DNA of 64,000 nt from Phoronis australis. Taxonomy: Eukaryota; Phoronida; Phoronidae. Made by a program: the position numbers and the translations under genes. The number at the start of each line of letters is the position of its first letter. Position 1 is the first letter of the stretch. The notes under the pieces were generated by a model. That model did not search any database and was not told where the DNA came from. It worked only from the letters and a program-made list of their open reading frames with translations. Below are positions 37,401 to 49,400 of the stretch, in pieces. The stretch lies in assembly GCA_002633005.1 (NCBI GenBank), contig NMRA01000304.1, forward strand, positions 213,200-277,199, written 5' to 3'.

Positions 37401-40400
37401 TTTTTGTTTAACTGAGTCTAGTCAGACAATTAAACATCCTAACATTAATGACAACAGTCATCCTAACATTAATGAGAACAGTCCTTAATGATTGAATACA
37501 CTACGCTTATGCATTATTAAACAATTCTCCACATGATGTTGAACTTACATTAAGGTAGTTGATGGTGACTGATATCTCTCACCTTACGCTCCAATAAACC
37601 TCAAAAGATGGGTCCTTTTTCTTTTACACGCCAAATGATCAATTGATTATGGGTATATTTTAAAGCATATCGTTAGCAATGTAAAGCATCAAATAGATGC
37701 CAATAGATGTCCTCTCACTGACAGAAGCAGGGATTATAAGGTCTGTGATCACCAAATTTGGACAATTTTCAAAAATATCATACTGTCATTTTTCAAAGGC
37801 ATCTAACATTGTTGCAATTGCCCACAAGTTTTCAAAACTTTGATTTCAGTTGTGGCACTAATCGTGAACATGGAAAACCATTTAATTTGGTCTACATATG
37901 TTTCTTGGAAAATGTGATAAAATAAAAATTCACTTTTCGACCATATTCTGTCCTATTTTGATGAGACTTTTTTACGAAAACTTTCAATACTCTAATTAAG
38001 CAGCTTTGTAAAATCACTATACAAGTCTTCAGTCATTTAGCTTACAATATGACCGATGAGTGGAATTCTGTTTTGTCAAATTTATTCATAAAATTAAAGT
38101 GTAATGAAATTTAAGCCTATTATTAGCCTAGTTTGGACTTTATAGATGTCATAAGACAACATTTGGTTAAGTTTCCACTATTTGTAAATAAGTAATCAGC
38201 TTTTGAAAAATGGAAAATGATAATTTTGGCGGTTTTGTACAAAATAAGTGGAACATCCTACTCCGCTCTTCCAATAGGTTGGGAGCTCATTTGTAAGATA
38301 TTTGCCAGATTGAAGAAAAAATGTTTCAAGCCACGCACATAATGTAGCCATTCAGAGGAGGGTGAATAAGCTTTACCGGTATTTCAATTTAGGCATTATC
38401 TTAAAAACTTGGTGCTCTGGCACTGTTGAATTATCCAAGTAATCAAAAACAATCAAAACCTTCAGAAGCTGACACACGTCTTTAAAATGTAATTGAGTAT
38501 TTTTGGACAACGGTCTTAAAAATAGATTTTTCAGCTACAATTTCCATAAACCATCTGGCCTATAACACCTGGTATAGTTTTCTAATGGCTATCTTGTATG
38601 TAACTGCTATTGGCATGTTTGGGTGAATAGTTGAAGTTGGGGTTGTTGGTCTGTTATGATTTGGTCTGTGTTATGCCGTTGGAACCATGATCATTGCTAT
38701 GCTGAGTTGTTTTTGGCAAGCAAATGTGACTCAGAAATGGGTCCTGTTCACTGAGATATTCAGGCTTCTGGATGACATGGTGATTTTTTTTATTTTCGTA
38801 TTGAAGTGTTTGTATTTGGTAAATGTACTTGTCATAATTTATTTTTATTAAATCGGTATGGTTTCCACTCTGCAGGAACATTAAACTTAGTTTGAAGCAC
38901 ATATTTGAGGCTAGGGTGGTAACGTTCATGCATAGCGTGAGACTATAGTGAAAATGAGACTTGGTAGAATCAATGTTATGATGACCAGCACGATGACAGA
39001 TTAAGTTATGGTATATTATTCTTGACACAATACTCCTGAGAAAATGGCCTCTTTTCACTGCGAAAACTGAGTGTCGTGGCTCAAAAATGTCAATACTGTC
39101 ATAAAAGTAACTGTATTTAGATCCACCCATTAATACCTGCATGCCAGATTTTGTTCTAATCTGTGACCTCCACATTGCAATATATATTCGGTGCTGTCGT
39201 GGAATAAAAGTTTTGCCATTGTTGCTCACTTAACCAGTTCATCTTGTGACCGATGACCTGCTATCCCTAGAGATCAAAATTCATTTCTTTGGAACTAAAC
39301 TGCATATAAAAAGAGTTTGGTATCATGTACTGAATTCCGTAGGCTATCTCGTCTATGAAGGATGTCAAAAGCGAGATATGTGCAGTTCGTTATGGTAACA
39401 GAATTGCCAAGTACGATATTTAATATGCAGTAACAGACCTTGTATCATACACCTGTGCTACACTGTCACATTAAATATTCTCTTCCAGGTAATGTATTCA
39501 GAAATGTAGCATCTTACCCCGCTCTGGTCAGTGTTGTGTCACACGGAAGTTTTATGTGTCTGGTCACACCGAGTTCATTTATTAGTCGGAAAAATTAACT
39601 GTAGGTTTTATTATGCTACAGCGACAGTTCCACCTGTACAGCACGCCATCTGGTGGGCTAATAGTATTTTAGTTTGACATTTTTTGTGTAAAAATGATAC
39701 CTTGTCATAAAATTGCTTTTAAAATTTGAGTGTTTGCAGCTGCGCAGAATGCCTTGGCTGTCATTTTGTGCAAAGTTGGTGAAGAAACACAGCAAAAACA
39801 ACTAACAAATTCATTTATTTATTTACCTGGTTTGACGTGTAAACTGTCCTTAAACAATATTTGGTAGACATTAATTACCATTGTCAAGGCCTTTGAAAAA
39901 GAGAGACAATGTGAAAATATTCCATTTTGTAAGTTGTGATTGATTAAATGTGAGTTAAAAAATGTTGCCTAATACATTTAAGTGTAATTTTTGCCATTTT
40001 GCAGTAATTGGATCTATATAGCAAACTGCAGTCAGAGGTTTTCTCAACCTGCTCATTGAGGATTCCATAACCTAAGGGGGTGAATACCTTGATAAAAATA
40101 CCAACTGTTGACTATTTTTTCTCACCGATGTAATGTTCTTTGGCATCACCATGGATTATCGTTTCATCCAAATTTCGGTACATCTGTTAGGTGTGCTTTC
40201 AAAAACTCTTGTCTTTCTTTGGCTTTTCTTTCGTTTTATAAAGACTCGGGTCTCTCTGTAGGATAGCACTTTAATTGGTGATTTTATTTTGATTGTCAGT
40301 TAATAAATGAAGGTTTGGTTTTGCATGAGGATAATAGAGTGGGTGTTACGTATGTATTGTAGTTTTCCTAATGAGAGTCCAGTTATCAGTGGCTGTAAAA

Positions 40401-43400
40401 AAATTGAATATTTTATTTGAGTTATATATAATAATATGCAGCTTTATGTTACTAATCATGCTAGTTATGAAAGAAATTTTTTCCTAAACTTTGTTCTTTT
40501 TGAGAAATTCAACGGTTGAATTTCACTTGTTGGTCATATCGTGTGTTAAATTGAATGGTGTTTGTCACATGTTTCATGCAGTACTTGAGTATTTGTGTTG
40601 CTGGAGATATAAAACATCCTGGCATATTTAATCGTTTTTCATTGAGGGTCTGCATTGAATGTCAGGGAACCTTGTTTAAGTCCAGTTCATCTGTTTTATA
40701 AATATAAGTTCACTGCCCATAGGCGTTTCCTTGATGTTGGTATTCATAACTGGTTAAACAGTGCTCAAGCAGGGTAAGTTATTGACCATACGCTCTCTGA
40801 TCCTGAATAGTTTACATTTAGTAATTCCTGTGATGAGCTGAGTACCAAATGCTCATCAGAACAGGAAAAATTTTTATCCAAAATAGTCTTGACCCAATGA
40901 TCAACTTGACCCGTTGGTCGGGAATTATTTATAAATCATCTGTCAGCAGTTGACGTTGATAAATGTGATAGTTATGCAAGTGCAATCGATGAATCTCTTG
41001 TACTTAATACCATGCATTCTGAATCTTAAGTAGTTTGAGTATCTGAATTTTCGGAGACATTTCGCAATTATTCTGTGGTTACCGTGTAGGATTCTGTTTA
41101 TCGTCAGCATCTTATATCAGCCAGGTTGAGTAATTTACAAAAACTTCCTCGCTCAAATGTGAAAGTGTTTACAACACAGTGATTCAACAACTTATCAGTC
41201 AAACCAGCTGTCACTTTGAGCCCGCCCTAATTCCTAATCGGGTCGGTTACCTGGTAAGAACTTCTAGCCATGAATCTTCTGTGGCTGACATCTTAGTCTG
41301 CTGTATGATTTGCGAAATCTTGAATTTGGTGTGTGGGCTGGATGCTGGAGAATTGGAAATAACCCTACTGAAGTGGCTCGGCAGAACTGATATAGGTAGT
41401 AAGACGGGAAGTCTGCCAAGAGCTCGGAGCAAACCTGACTTGTGGTCCTAGGCAGTGATGGCCATGTTTTCCTTACCACCATGAGGGCTCTCTGTGTGTT
41501 TTTTATTGTTGCTGGAATCAGATAGACAGATATCGTTATCTGCTAACACAGCAGAAAGCATCTCGATTTAACCTCTTCAAAGAAATTGAAAGCCAATTCT
41601 GAAACAATGGAATACAGTGACATAGACTAGGAAGTCATCTCTAGTGTGTCGGTTTATCTGATTTCTTTGCTAAAAAGCATTACAACAGACATGTGATCCG
41701 TTTATCTCAACTTGTTAATTAAGTCCGTTTTCTCATGTATGAGGTCATGAGACTGTCTTGTTGTTTTCAAAAACAAGTCGAGCGAAAGGTTCTGTGGAGG
41801 CATTTTGACAAAGACGACCACGGAAGCTGGATGTGCTAATTGTGTTGACTTCGGAAGTAGATGTGTAACACTTGTAGACTTGATATCGAATTAACTCGCC
41901 ACAGCTTTAACAAGGGAATACGCTTTATTCGATTAACTCCATTGCCAGCCTGCTTTACTCACCGTCCTCATCGGATTACGTATTTATGACATTTATTGAT
42001 ATTTGCCCGAGTCGGCTTTAGTTGTATCCCCAACAATAATGAAGTGTGCTTTGGTTGAGATCCCAATGCACAACGGAGAATACTTCCACCCATTGAAAAA
42101 CGGTTATCTACAGGTCCCGATGGAGGAGCGGCATAAGTACCCAGTCTCACCTTGGAATCGTAGGAAGGTGAGCTTTGCCGACGAGGTAGCGTCGAATCCA
42201 GTCAGGCAAAAAAAGAAAGACAGCATATTGAAGCGTACGTCATACGACAGCGGTTCAGCCACGAGCTCGGAATCCGATTCAGACAAGAGTTCCATTGACA
42301 GTGGACATAGCAGTCGCATCAGTTGTACAAGCTCTACACATAGCATCAATGGTAATGGTGGGATATTAAAGAGTCGACTGACAGTAGATCAGGTGAATGA
42401 TCACCTGAGGAACCAGGTGTTCTTTGACGACTTGAGAAAGAGAATATCAGAAAAGGTGACCTTAAATGATGATTTGCCCGATGAGTTACCTGAAAGTACT
42501 TTGCACACATGTCAGAAGTCTGTCCGAAGTCATGGTTGTTGTGATTTTGATCATAAACAGCTGAAGGACTCAGTAAAGTCTAGTACAAGACCACAAGTCA
42601 GGCAGGGCTCTGAGCCTCTTTTGTTAATGAATACATCAAGTGCTGTTGATGGTAATTCATTTCATGGTGCATCAAACTGTGACTCCTATGTTCAAACAAT
42701 TGACAAGCAGAAAATTGACAGGTCAAGTTTATACCTACCGCTGCGGACATCATCATCATCCCTCAAACGGCTGTCTGCACCAGCAGGGCTTGTTGATCTG
42801 TCAGTTAATGATATTTACAACGAGAGCTTAGAGTTTGCTATCAAAAACGAGACAGGTTTGAAAAACACACCAAGAGTTTCAACCCCTTTTCCAAAATCCA
42901 CAGAAATTCAGTGGGAAACATTAGATGACAGATGGCAGTGCCAAGACACCATCAGTAAGTTGGCAAAAGACTGGACAAATTGTCGTAGGAAATCGGTGAC
43001 AGGGTATTTGCAGGAAGCCGACTTGATGGACAAAATGGTGGATAGTTCGTCTCCAAGTTCCATCCTAGAAAGACCTGAAAGTGTCTTGAGTACTGAGGAG
43101 TATGACAATGTAAAACCACTTGGCAGTTACACAACCAATGAGAATAAAAAGTCTCGTAATTGCAATCCTGTGATGAAAAATGACTGTCGAAGTGATAGGC
43201 TTACATCTTCATGCGGTAAAAATGAGCTGAGTGAGGCTGAGCGGCAGGCCAGCTATAATACTATACTAGAATCTATTAGTGAGAATGAATTCTGTGGGGA
43301 CAGAATGCAATTAGGGAAAAGTAATAGCAATGACAAATCTAATGTTGGAAAACTAGGCAATGCTCACAATCTTGGAACATCTGGCATGCTGAATGTAGAT

Positions 43401-46400
43401 GGTACAAATGGCATTAAACAAGACTGTAGTGACTCCAGTAGACATTATAATCATTCATATGGGTTACCTCTGTTCTCTGTGCAATGCTTAACTGAAAGAG
43501 CCACTGAATCATTTGATGGTGATGGTAGGATGGGACAAACGGCTGCGTGTCAACCAAGGTGGGTAGCTGAGGATGGGTGCTGTCAAAGTTCCCCTCCACT
43601 TAACACATCAAGTGGTGGAGTATTGTACAAACAAACACAAGATGGAGTTCCCATTATCCATCAACCTGGCCCATTACAGCCTGCAAACAATGGTGGGTCA
43701 CAGTCTGGTGGCAATCAAGCCAATGGAATTCAGGACAATGTTTTGAAAGATGGTGAAGCCCATGACAGGGTGGATAATGATATCAACAACCTGTCTGGTG
43801 AAGTTGTGTCCAGTCCTCCATCAGCATTACATCCTACCACAACCACCACCAACGAAAGGTGTATGGATGAGAGGCTGACCATTGAGGACGTTTTGGAAAA
43901 GCTTGCAGTATTTTCTCCCGGCGTGGGCGATAACGGTTTGAGTTTTGCCCTGCCAGGTGTTCCTGTGGGCATGGAGTGTGGAAGCGAAAGTTCTGTAATG
44001 ATTAGTGATCATCACAGTGTTCCGTCCATTGGTGGCAGTGACTGTGTTCCATCTATTAATCATGGTGGAAATATAGAAGAGATTCATCGTCACTGCAATG
44101 ATAGCGGTATTGATGAGCCTATGGGGAACGGCAGGGATGAAGGCTCATCCGCTGATCAATGGAACCGATTGATTAACATGTTGAGTGGATTGGCCGACTC
44201 AGTGGGAAGACCACCGTAAGCATTCCTATCCTCCTCTATCATATACATAATGTTTCAGACTTGTACATTTTTAAATTTGTCTGCTGTTGGCTGTTCTGTC
44301 ACTTTCTCTTTGATTACCTCTTAGTAATTTCTTATTTGTAATTTTTGTGTTCGTGGGTACTTAAGTTTGATGGTGTAAAGCCTTAGGATAAGGCTGTGCT
44401 ACTCAACAAAAATGTGTAACTCAGGGCAAAACCATTCTCATTCATGTGTTGCTCATTTCATTGTCATTACATGGGATTTTGGTTCATGTCTCATGTAATA
44501 ATCATCATTGCTGCCAACGTACATAGGGAAGTTGTATTGTTGCGATTATTTCCGTACTTGAGTGTCATTTTTTCCTGGTGGTTTTGAGTCATCACTTGAC
44601 CTTTATATCAGATCTGATTTCAATCTTTCACCAGAATCAACTGCAGTGTTCCAAAGGTAACATTTTAGGAAATAATTTTACACATTGAGTGAACACTTAC
44701 TGTTGTAAACAAGCTTGTTCAACACCATCTTCCTCAATTTCTGTGTGCTGTGCTAAATAAAATGATACCAAATTGTGTGCAATGGGTTTCTTTCCAAATC
44801 CAACCCAATCCTTGTCTTTTTCTAAAGTAATTTTATGGCACTAGAAATGTTTTTGTGTGTGTAAAACCAGGAAGTTGTATGTATAGAAGATTAAATTTCT
44901 TACCTCCTCTGTGACTATTCACCAATGAATTCACTACACACTATATTTAAATGATCAATCAACAAAATGTTCAATTTTTTTGTATAATAAAACCTGGTCC
45001 ACTTTTTGATTGGCTAATAACAGGAGCTTCACTTGTATCTAAAAAACAGTGGCTAACCACAGAGCTTCAAAGTTTGATGGGATCACCTGAGTAGTTCAAT
45101 ATTCCAAAAAATGGTTCCCACAAGAAATCCATTGCATAAGCTCAAAAGAATACTTAACCCTGTTTTGGGGATTTCAATCAATCTTCATTCTGTCATATAC
45201 TAATGCACCATTGGCGGTCCACTTAAGTGATAAAAGCAGTTTTTATTTAAAAACTGGTATTTTCGTTTAGGATATTTGGGTATGGTTCTTGACAGGTGGT
45301 CTTTCCCTACAGCTGTCACAGGTAACTCGCCTAAAGCACACGTCACGCTTGCACATTTAGCGGACTTTGCAAAGAATTTTCAACTTTACTCGAAACATCT
45401 GAGGGTTGTTGGGGGTTACAGAGCATTATTTTGTTTCAGAGAACTCAGGATGGGAACGTTGTCTGTATCTGTAATAGGCCAGAACCGGGAGGTTTCATGC
45501 ACTTTTAACAGTATTATGTACATGAAGATGTACAGAAACAGACAAACATTGTATTGAACGAGCATAGGTGGGAAGATGGTTTCTAATGTTACACTGTATG
45601 TAAAAATAAACACGACTGCAGACTAAACGAATAATATGGATGGGACTGGAGGTCTATTGTCCTTGTCTTCTCATACCTTGTATTTTCCTGCTAATGCTAT
45701 CAGCTAGCATGTTTGAGTGGACCACAGGGTTAAACAAACAGTCCACCTATCAAAACATTGGTTGTTTTTTGTTTAACGAGAATCAGCTGCTAATTAGTTG
45801 GAATCTCTTGACTATGGAGTAGCCCACAACTAATTAGTTACTTTTTGCTTTAAGAAATCTAGTGTCTATCCAATTCTGTATTCTGGTCTTCTTATTTTAT
45901 AGTTTATGCTCGTTCTTATTTTTGCGAAAGTTTTTTTTTTGATTATTCTGAAAAAATGGTCTTTGTGGTTCCTGGTGGATTTTGTGTTTGGATTCTAGGG
46001 ATTTCATTTCCTGATACGTATTGATAACGGTCACAGTTTAAAATCAGTGAAGCAACCCTTTGCCTTAAGAAAATCTTAATAAGTCATACAATAGATGTCT
46101 CTCGGTATGTCTAAGAGAGAGTTGGAGGGAGAGACAGACAGAGAGAGAGAGGGAGACAGAATTTTCAAGTGGCTCCAAAGCAACTCTGTGGAACATAAGT
46201 GGCAATTAATTATTGATCTCAATTAAGGAATCTTGATTAGCAGCCAATTGAAGTGTCATTATCTTTAAGTTACGGCAATAACTATATAGAGTGATTGACT
46301 AACTTCAAACCTTGGTAAATCACTTGAATGCCAAATTTAAGTGTTATAAATTTAGTTATAAATTCTTGACCGATGATTTTTTATTAATTGTGAAAATAGG

Positions 46401-49400
46401 TGTATCCTCCTTTTTATAAGATTACTTTCATTCTTCCAAAATATGTAAACCTCTGAGACTCAAACAGTTACTTTCATTAATATAAAAGTTACACGAAGCA
46501 GCGGACATTTCCTTCTATATGCCAGTGATCTTTTATCGTGTATTGCCAGGAAGGGGGCGAGGCCTGTGGTTCACACCAAAAACTTAACCGATGGACCTCT
46601 TTCAAAAGGCTTTGATTAGATTGAGAAGAGGCTCTAGTTTCTGGCTTAACACAGAGCTCACACAGAGTCTGTGTTATATGTTAGGAACAAGAAAATGAGA
46701 TAAAAGCTTGTTGTTTATTTCTCTTTGAGAAGTGTTTGCAGAAACAACACCTTTCAGTCATGGTTGTTAACAATGAGGCATTATGGGACTTAACAGTCTT
46801 TGCTGTTCATTGGATTCTAAAGATTCTGGAATGTTCTTTGCTGAAGTTTCACTAGGACATCTGCATGAACTAGAAATGTTTATTTCTCTTCTAGGAGTCG
46901 TTTAGAGCAGAATAGTGATCAGTGGATTGAGTTACAAAACAGACTGTGTGAGCTCATTCAGTGGACCACTGCCAAGGAAGAGGAACTGTTCAGACAACAG
47001 CCAATAGGGGGCGATCTGACAGCCATCAGGAAACAGAATAGTGATGTGTTGGTAAGGATGAAATATCTGTAATCTGGAGCTCTGTGCGGTGAGGGGGGGG
47101 GCTTCTATGATTTACTCTGTCCGTATGGATGTGCTGCACAACTAGAGCAAACATGACCTGTTTTATCAACAAACCCTGCAGAGTATTGGCTAGAGAATCC
47201 TGTCTTGATGAAGTTTTGAAGTGGAGAAAATTAATGGTGTGGGGTGGGATTTTTTCCAGTAGGCCTGGTTGTTTCTTGAACTTGTTGATTGTGTGTTGTT
47301 TGTAGTTTTATTTAGCTTGATGGTGCTGCACTGCCAAGAGTGCTCGTACTTTTCAACACATTCAACTAGTTTCGTCTAGAGTTCCTTTGAACTGTGGTTT
47401 ACTGTTAGTAATTACCACATAAAATTGCGTTTTGCCTGTTGCTTATGTCTGAAATTGGTTGTTTTTTAAATTTCTTGGGGATTATCATTTGATTGTTGAA
47501 TTTTAAGATGATGTATACAATTAAACACGTTTGGTGTTGCCTAAGACTGGCTGAAAACATTTGCCCGTGAAATACTAGTTGAAGTCACAAGGCGAGAACA
47601 AGAAACTATTTTCTAGAGCAGTGGAGTATTCTCAGCTTAACGTGGCACTACAGAAGCACTGTGCCCAATACATGTTAACTTGGCACTACAGAAGCACTGT
47701 GCCTAATATATCTTTACAGCTTAACTTCACCCTCAAGAAATGCAGTTCCCAATACATCTTTCGCTGAGTTTTACGTCTGCTTTACCAACCCGTAATATTA
47801 AGTTTACTATGTTTTGTTCATTTTCATTGTACTGATTTTTGTAATGACTTTTTTGTGTTATTTATCTTCCTGTGGTTCTTTATAGGCGCTCAAAGCTGAA
47901 CTTGAAGAGAAAAGACCAGTTGTGGAACAACAGCTACAATTGGGCCAGGCTTACATTGAGGGAAGAAGGAAAGAAGGCTCTGAAGGTCAGTTGAACTATG
48001 GTATCTGTGTGATTGCTGAGTGCAGAATGAATGACATGCTAAAAGTTTGCATACAAAATTTTTCTAGTCACTTGCAGGGTTCCTGGATTTTGAAAACCAG
48101 TTTTTATGCCTATTATTCAGTGAGGGAGTCTCGTTTCTCCAAATCCTGACCCCTCTTTAGTAAATATTGCACAAAATACGTATCCATGTCCTGGCGCCTT
48201 ATTCTGTTTACATTCAGTAATGGATGGTAATGACTCATCGCTCTTTTGACAAAATCCTTACTGTAGAAAAATGTTGTTGTCTTATTAGCTTTCTGTTAAC
48301 TTCCCTCTGACGGACAGCTACTTTGACAGGCAATTTTACTTTCTCTACCGTTTTGATTAGGGATTCAGCAACATTTTGTTCAATTTCTTCTGTTGTGTAC
48401 TCTGGAGGTTATGTGCTGGTGTCTCAGTGCAGCTGGTTTCTCTTTTATGAAAAGTGATTTAAAGAAAAGCTTGTGCCTTGCTATTGTTAGCGCACAACAG
48501 TTTAGAAGTAATTTATGAAAACTATCGGGGTCACAAGCAATTATGTATATTTTCAGAGATCTGTGCTTTTGTTGAAGTTTGTTAAAATAATTTTCCAAAA
48601 ATAATTGTGTGAAGCATTAAACGAAAATTTTGACTAAAGTCTGATGTCATTTAATATGAAACAGACCCTGTGTTTTGTTCTAGCACAGGTTTAATGGTAA
48701 ACTTGATATTCACTAGGGGGTGCTGATGAAAAAAGGTCCGTCTTTTTAACTTCTGAAATAGATTAAGAGCAGGAGCGATCATTTGATAAGCGTACCACGT
48801 GAATATTTGATTTCTAGCGATCCTTTGGGTAGTCCCCTTGTTGCACTAGTGCCACCTAGTGTACTTCAAGTCACTCACTGTACACATTCAGAGTGAAAAG
48901 TGATGGAGGCAACACTGTTGGACATTTTCGTAAAATCTGCCTGAAGGCTATTTTAATACATAGTAACAGTAAATTAAGTAGCTATTTTAATACATAGTAA
49001 CTGTAAATTAAGCAATCTTAATAGTACAGTTATCTGGTATACTCATCCAGATTTTGACCCAGAGTAACTGAATAGAGAAACTCAAAAATCGGGCAGTGTG
49101 AAGCTAAGCATGGTTGTTTAAAAACGATACAGCATTGAGCATTAACGCAACTATTGTTAATCCCCTGGAAGTTATCTTTATGTCAGTCATTTCACATCCA
49201 GGAACCTAATCGAATTGTGAACAGTGACCTTTTCTTTGTGGTGGCATTCACAAACTTAAGGGCGCTTTTAAGGAACTGCGTACCGTACTGTGTGCATAAG
49301 GGGTGGTCGTATAACCAAAAATTATTATCATTGCAATGAGCCTACATGAGCGGCCTGCATACGTCTGGTACAATGTGTACCAGACCATCTGCAATTATTT

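Larger units (their letters stand above)
34975..46894 (+). other. Second-longest intron (11.9 kb, phase 2), hosting the giant candidate first exon
   Basis: It contains a copy of dispersed repeat D (about 36780-37000), the 725-codon exon (42039-44215), and a GA-rich microsatellite (about 46108-46157). A 191-codon minus-strand open frame (38654-39229) has no recognisable domain and is treated as unproven. 37000-41900 and 44216-46100 otherwise show no supported gene or element. Confidence 0.7.

Noticed and set aside
41179-41451. 90-codon open frame upstream of the giant exon as its first coding part
   Set aside because: It starts at a non-ATG codon, there is no donor in a fitting phase, and no recognisable protein. 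It may be 5' UTR or promoter sequence at most.
42003-42038. Earlier start (TTG at 42003) for the giant exon
   Set aside because: An animal gene needs ATG. The first in-frame ATG is at 42039 with A at -3. The codons before it are 5' UTR or intron.
34975-44215. Giant exon as a cassette joined to the R22 exon
   Set aside because: The frame is closed at 41997, and neither AG between 42000 and 42039 (ending at 42011 and 42021) has the phase required by the exon ending at 34974. An acceptor further inside the frame cannot be excluded.
45276-45557. 93-codon plus-strand open frame as a dystrophin exon
   Set aside because: It shows no spectrin-type heptad pattern, no splice borders of fitting phase and no homology.
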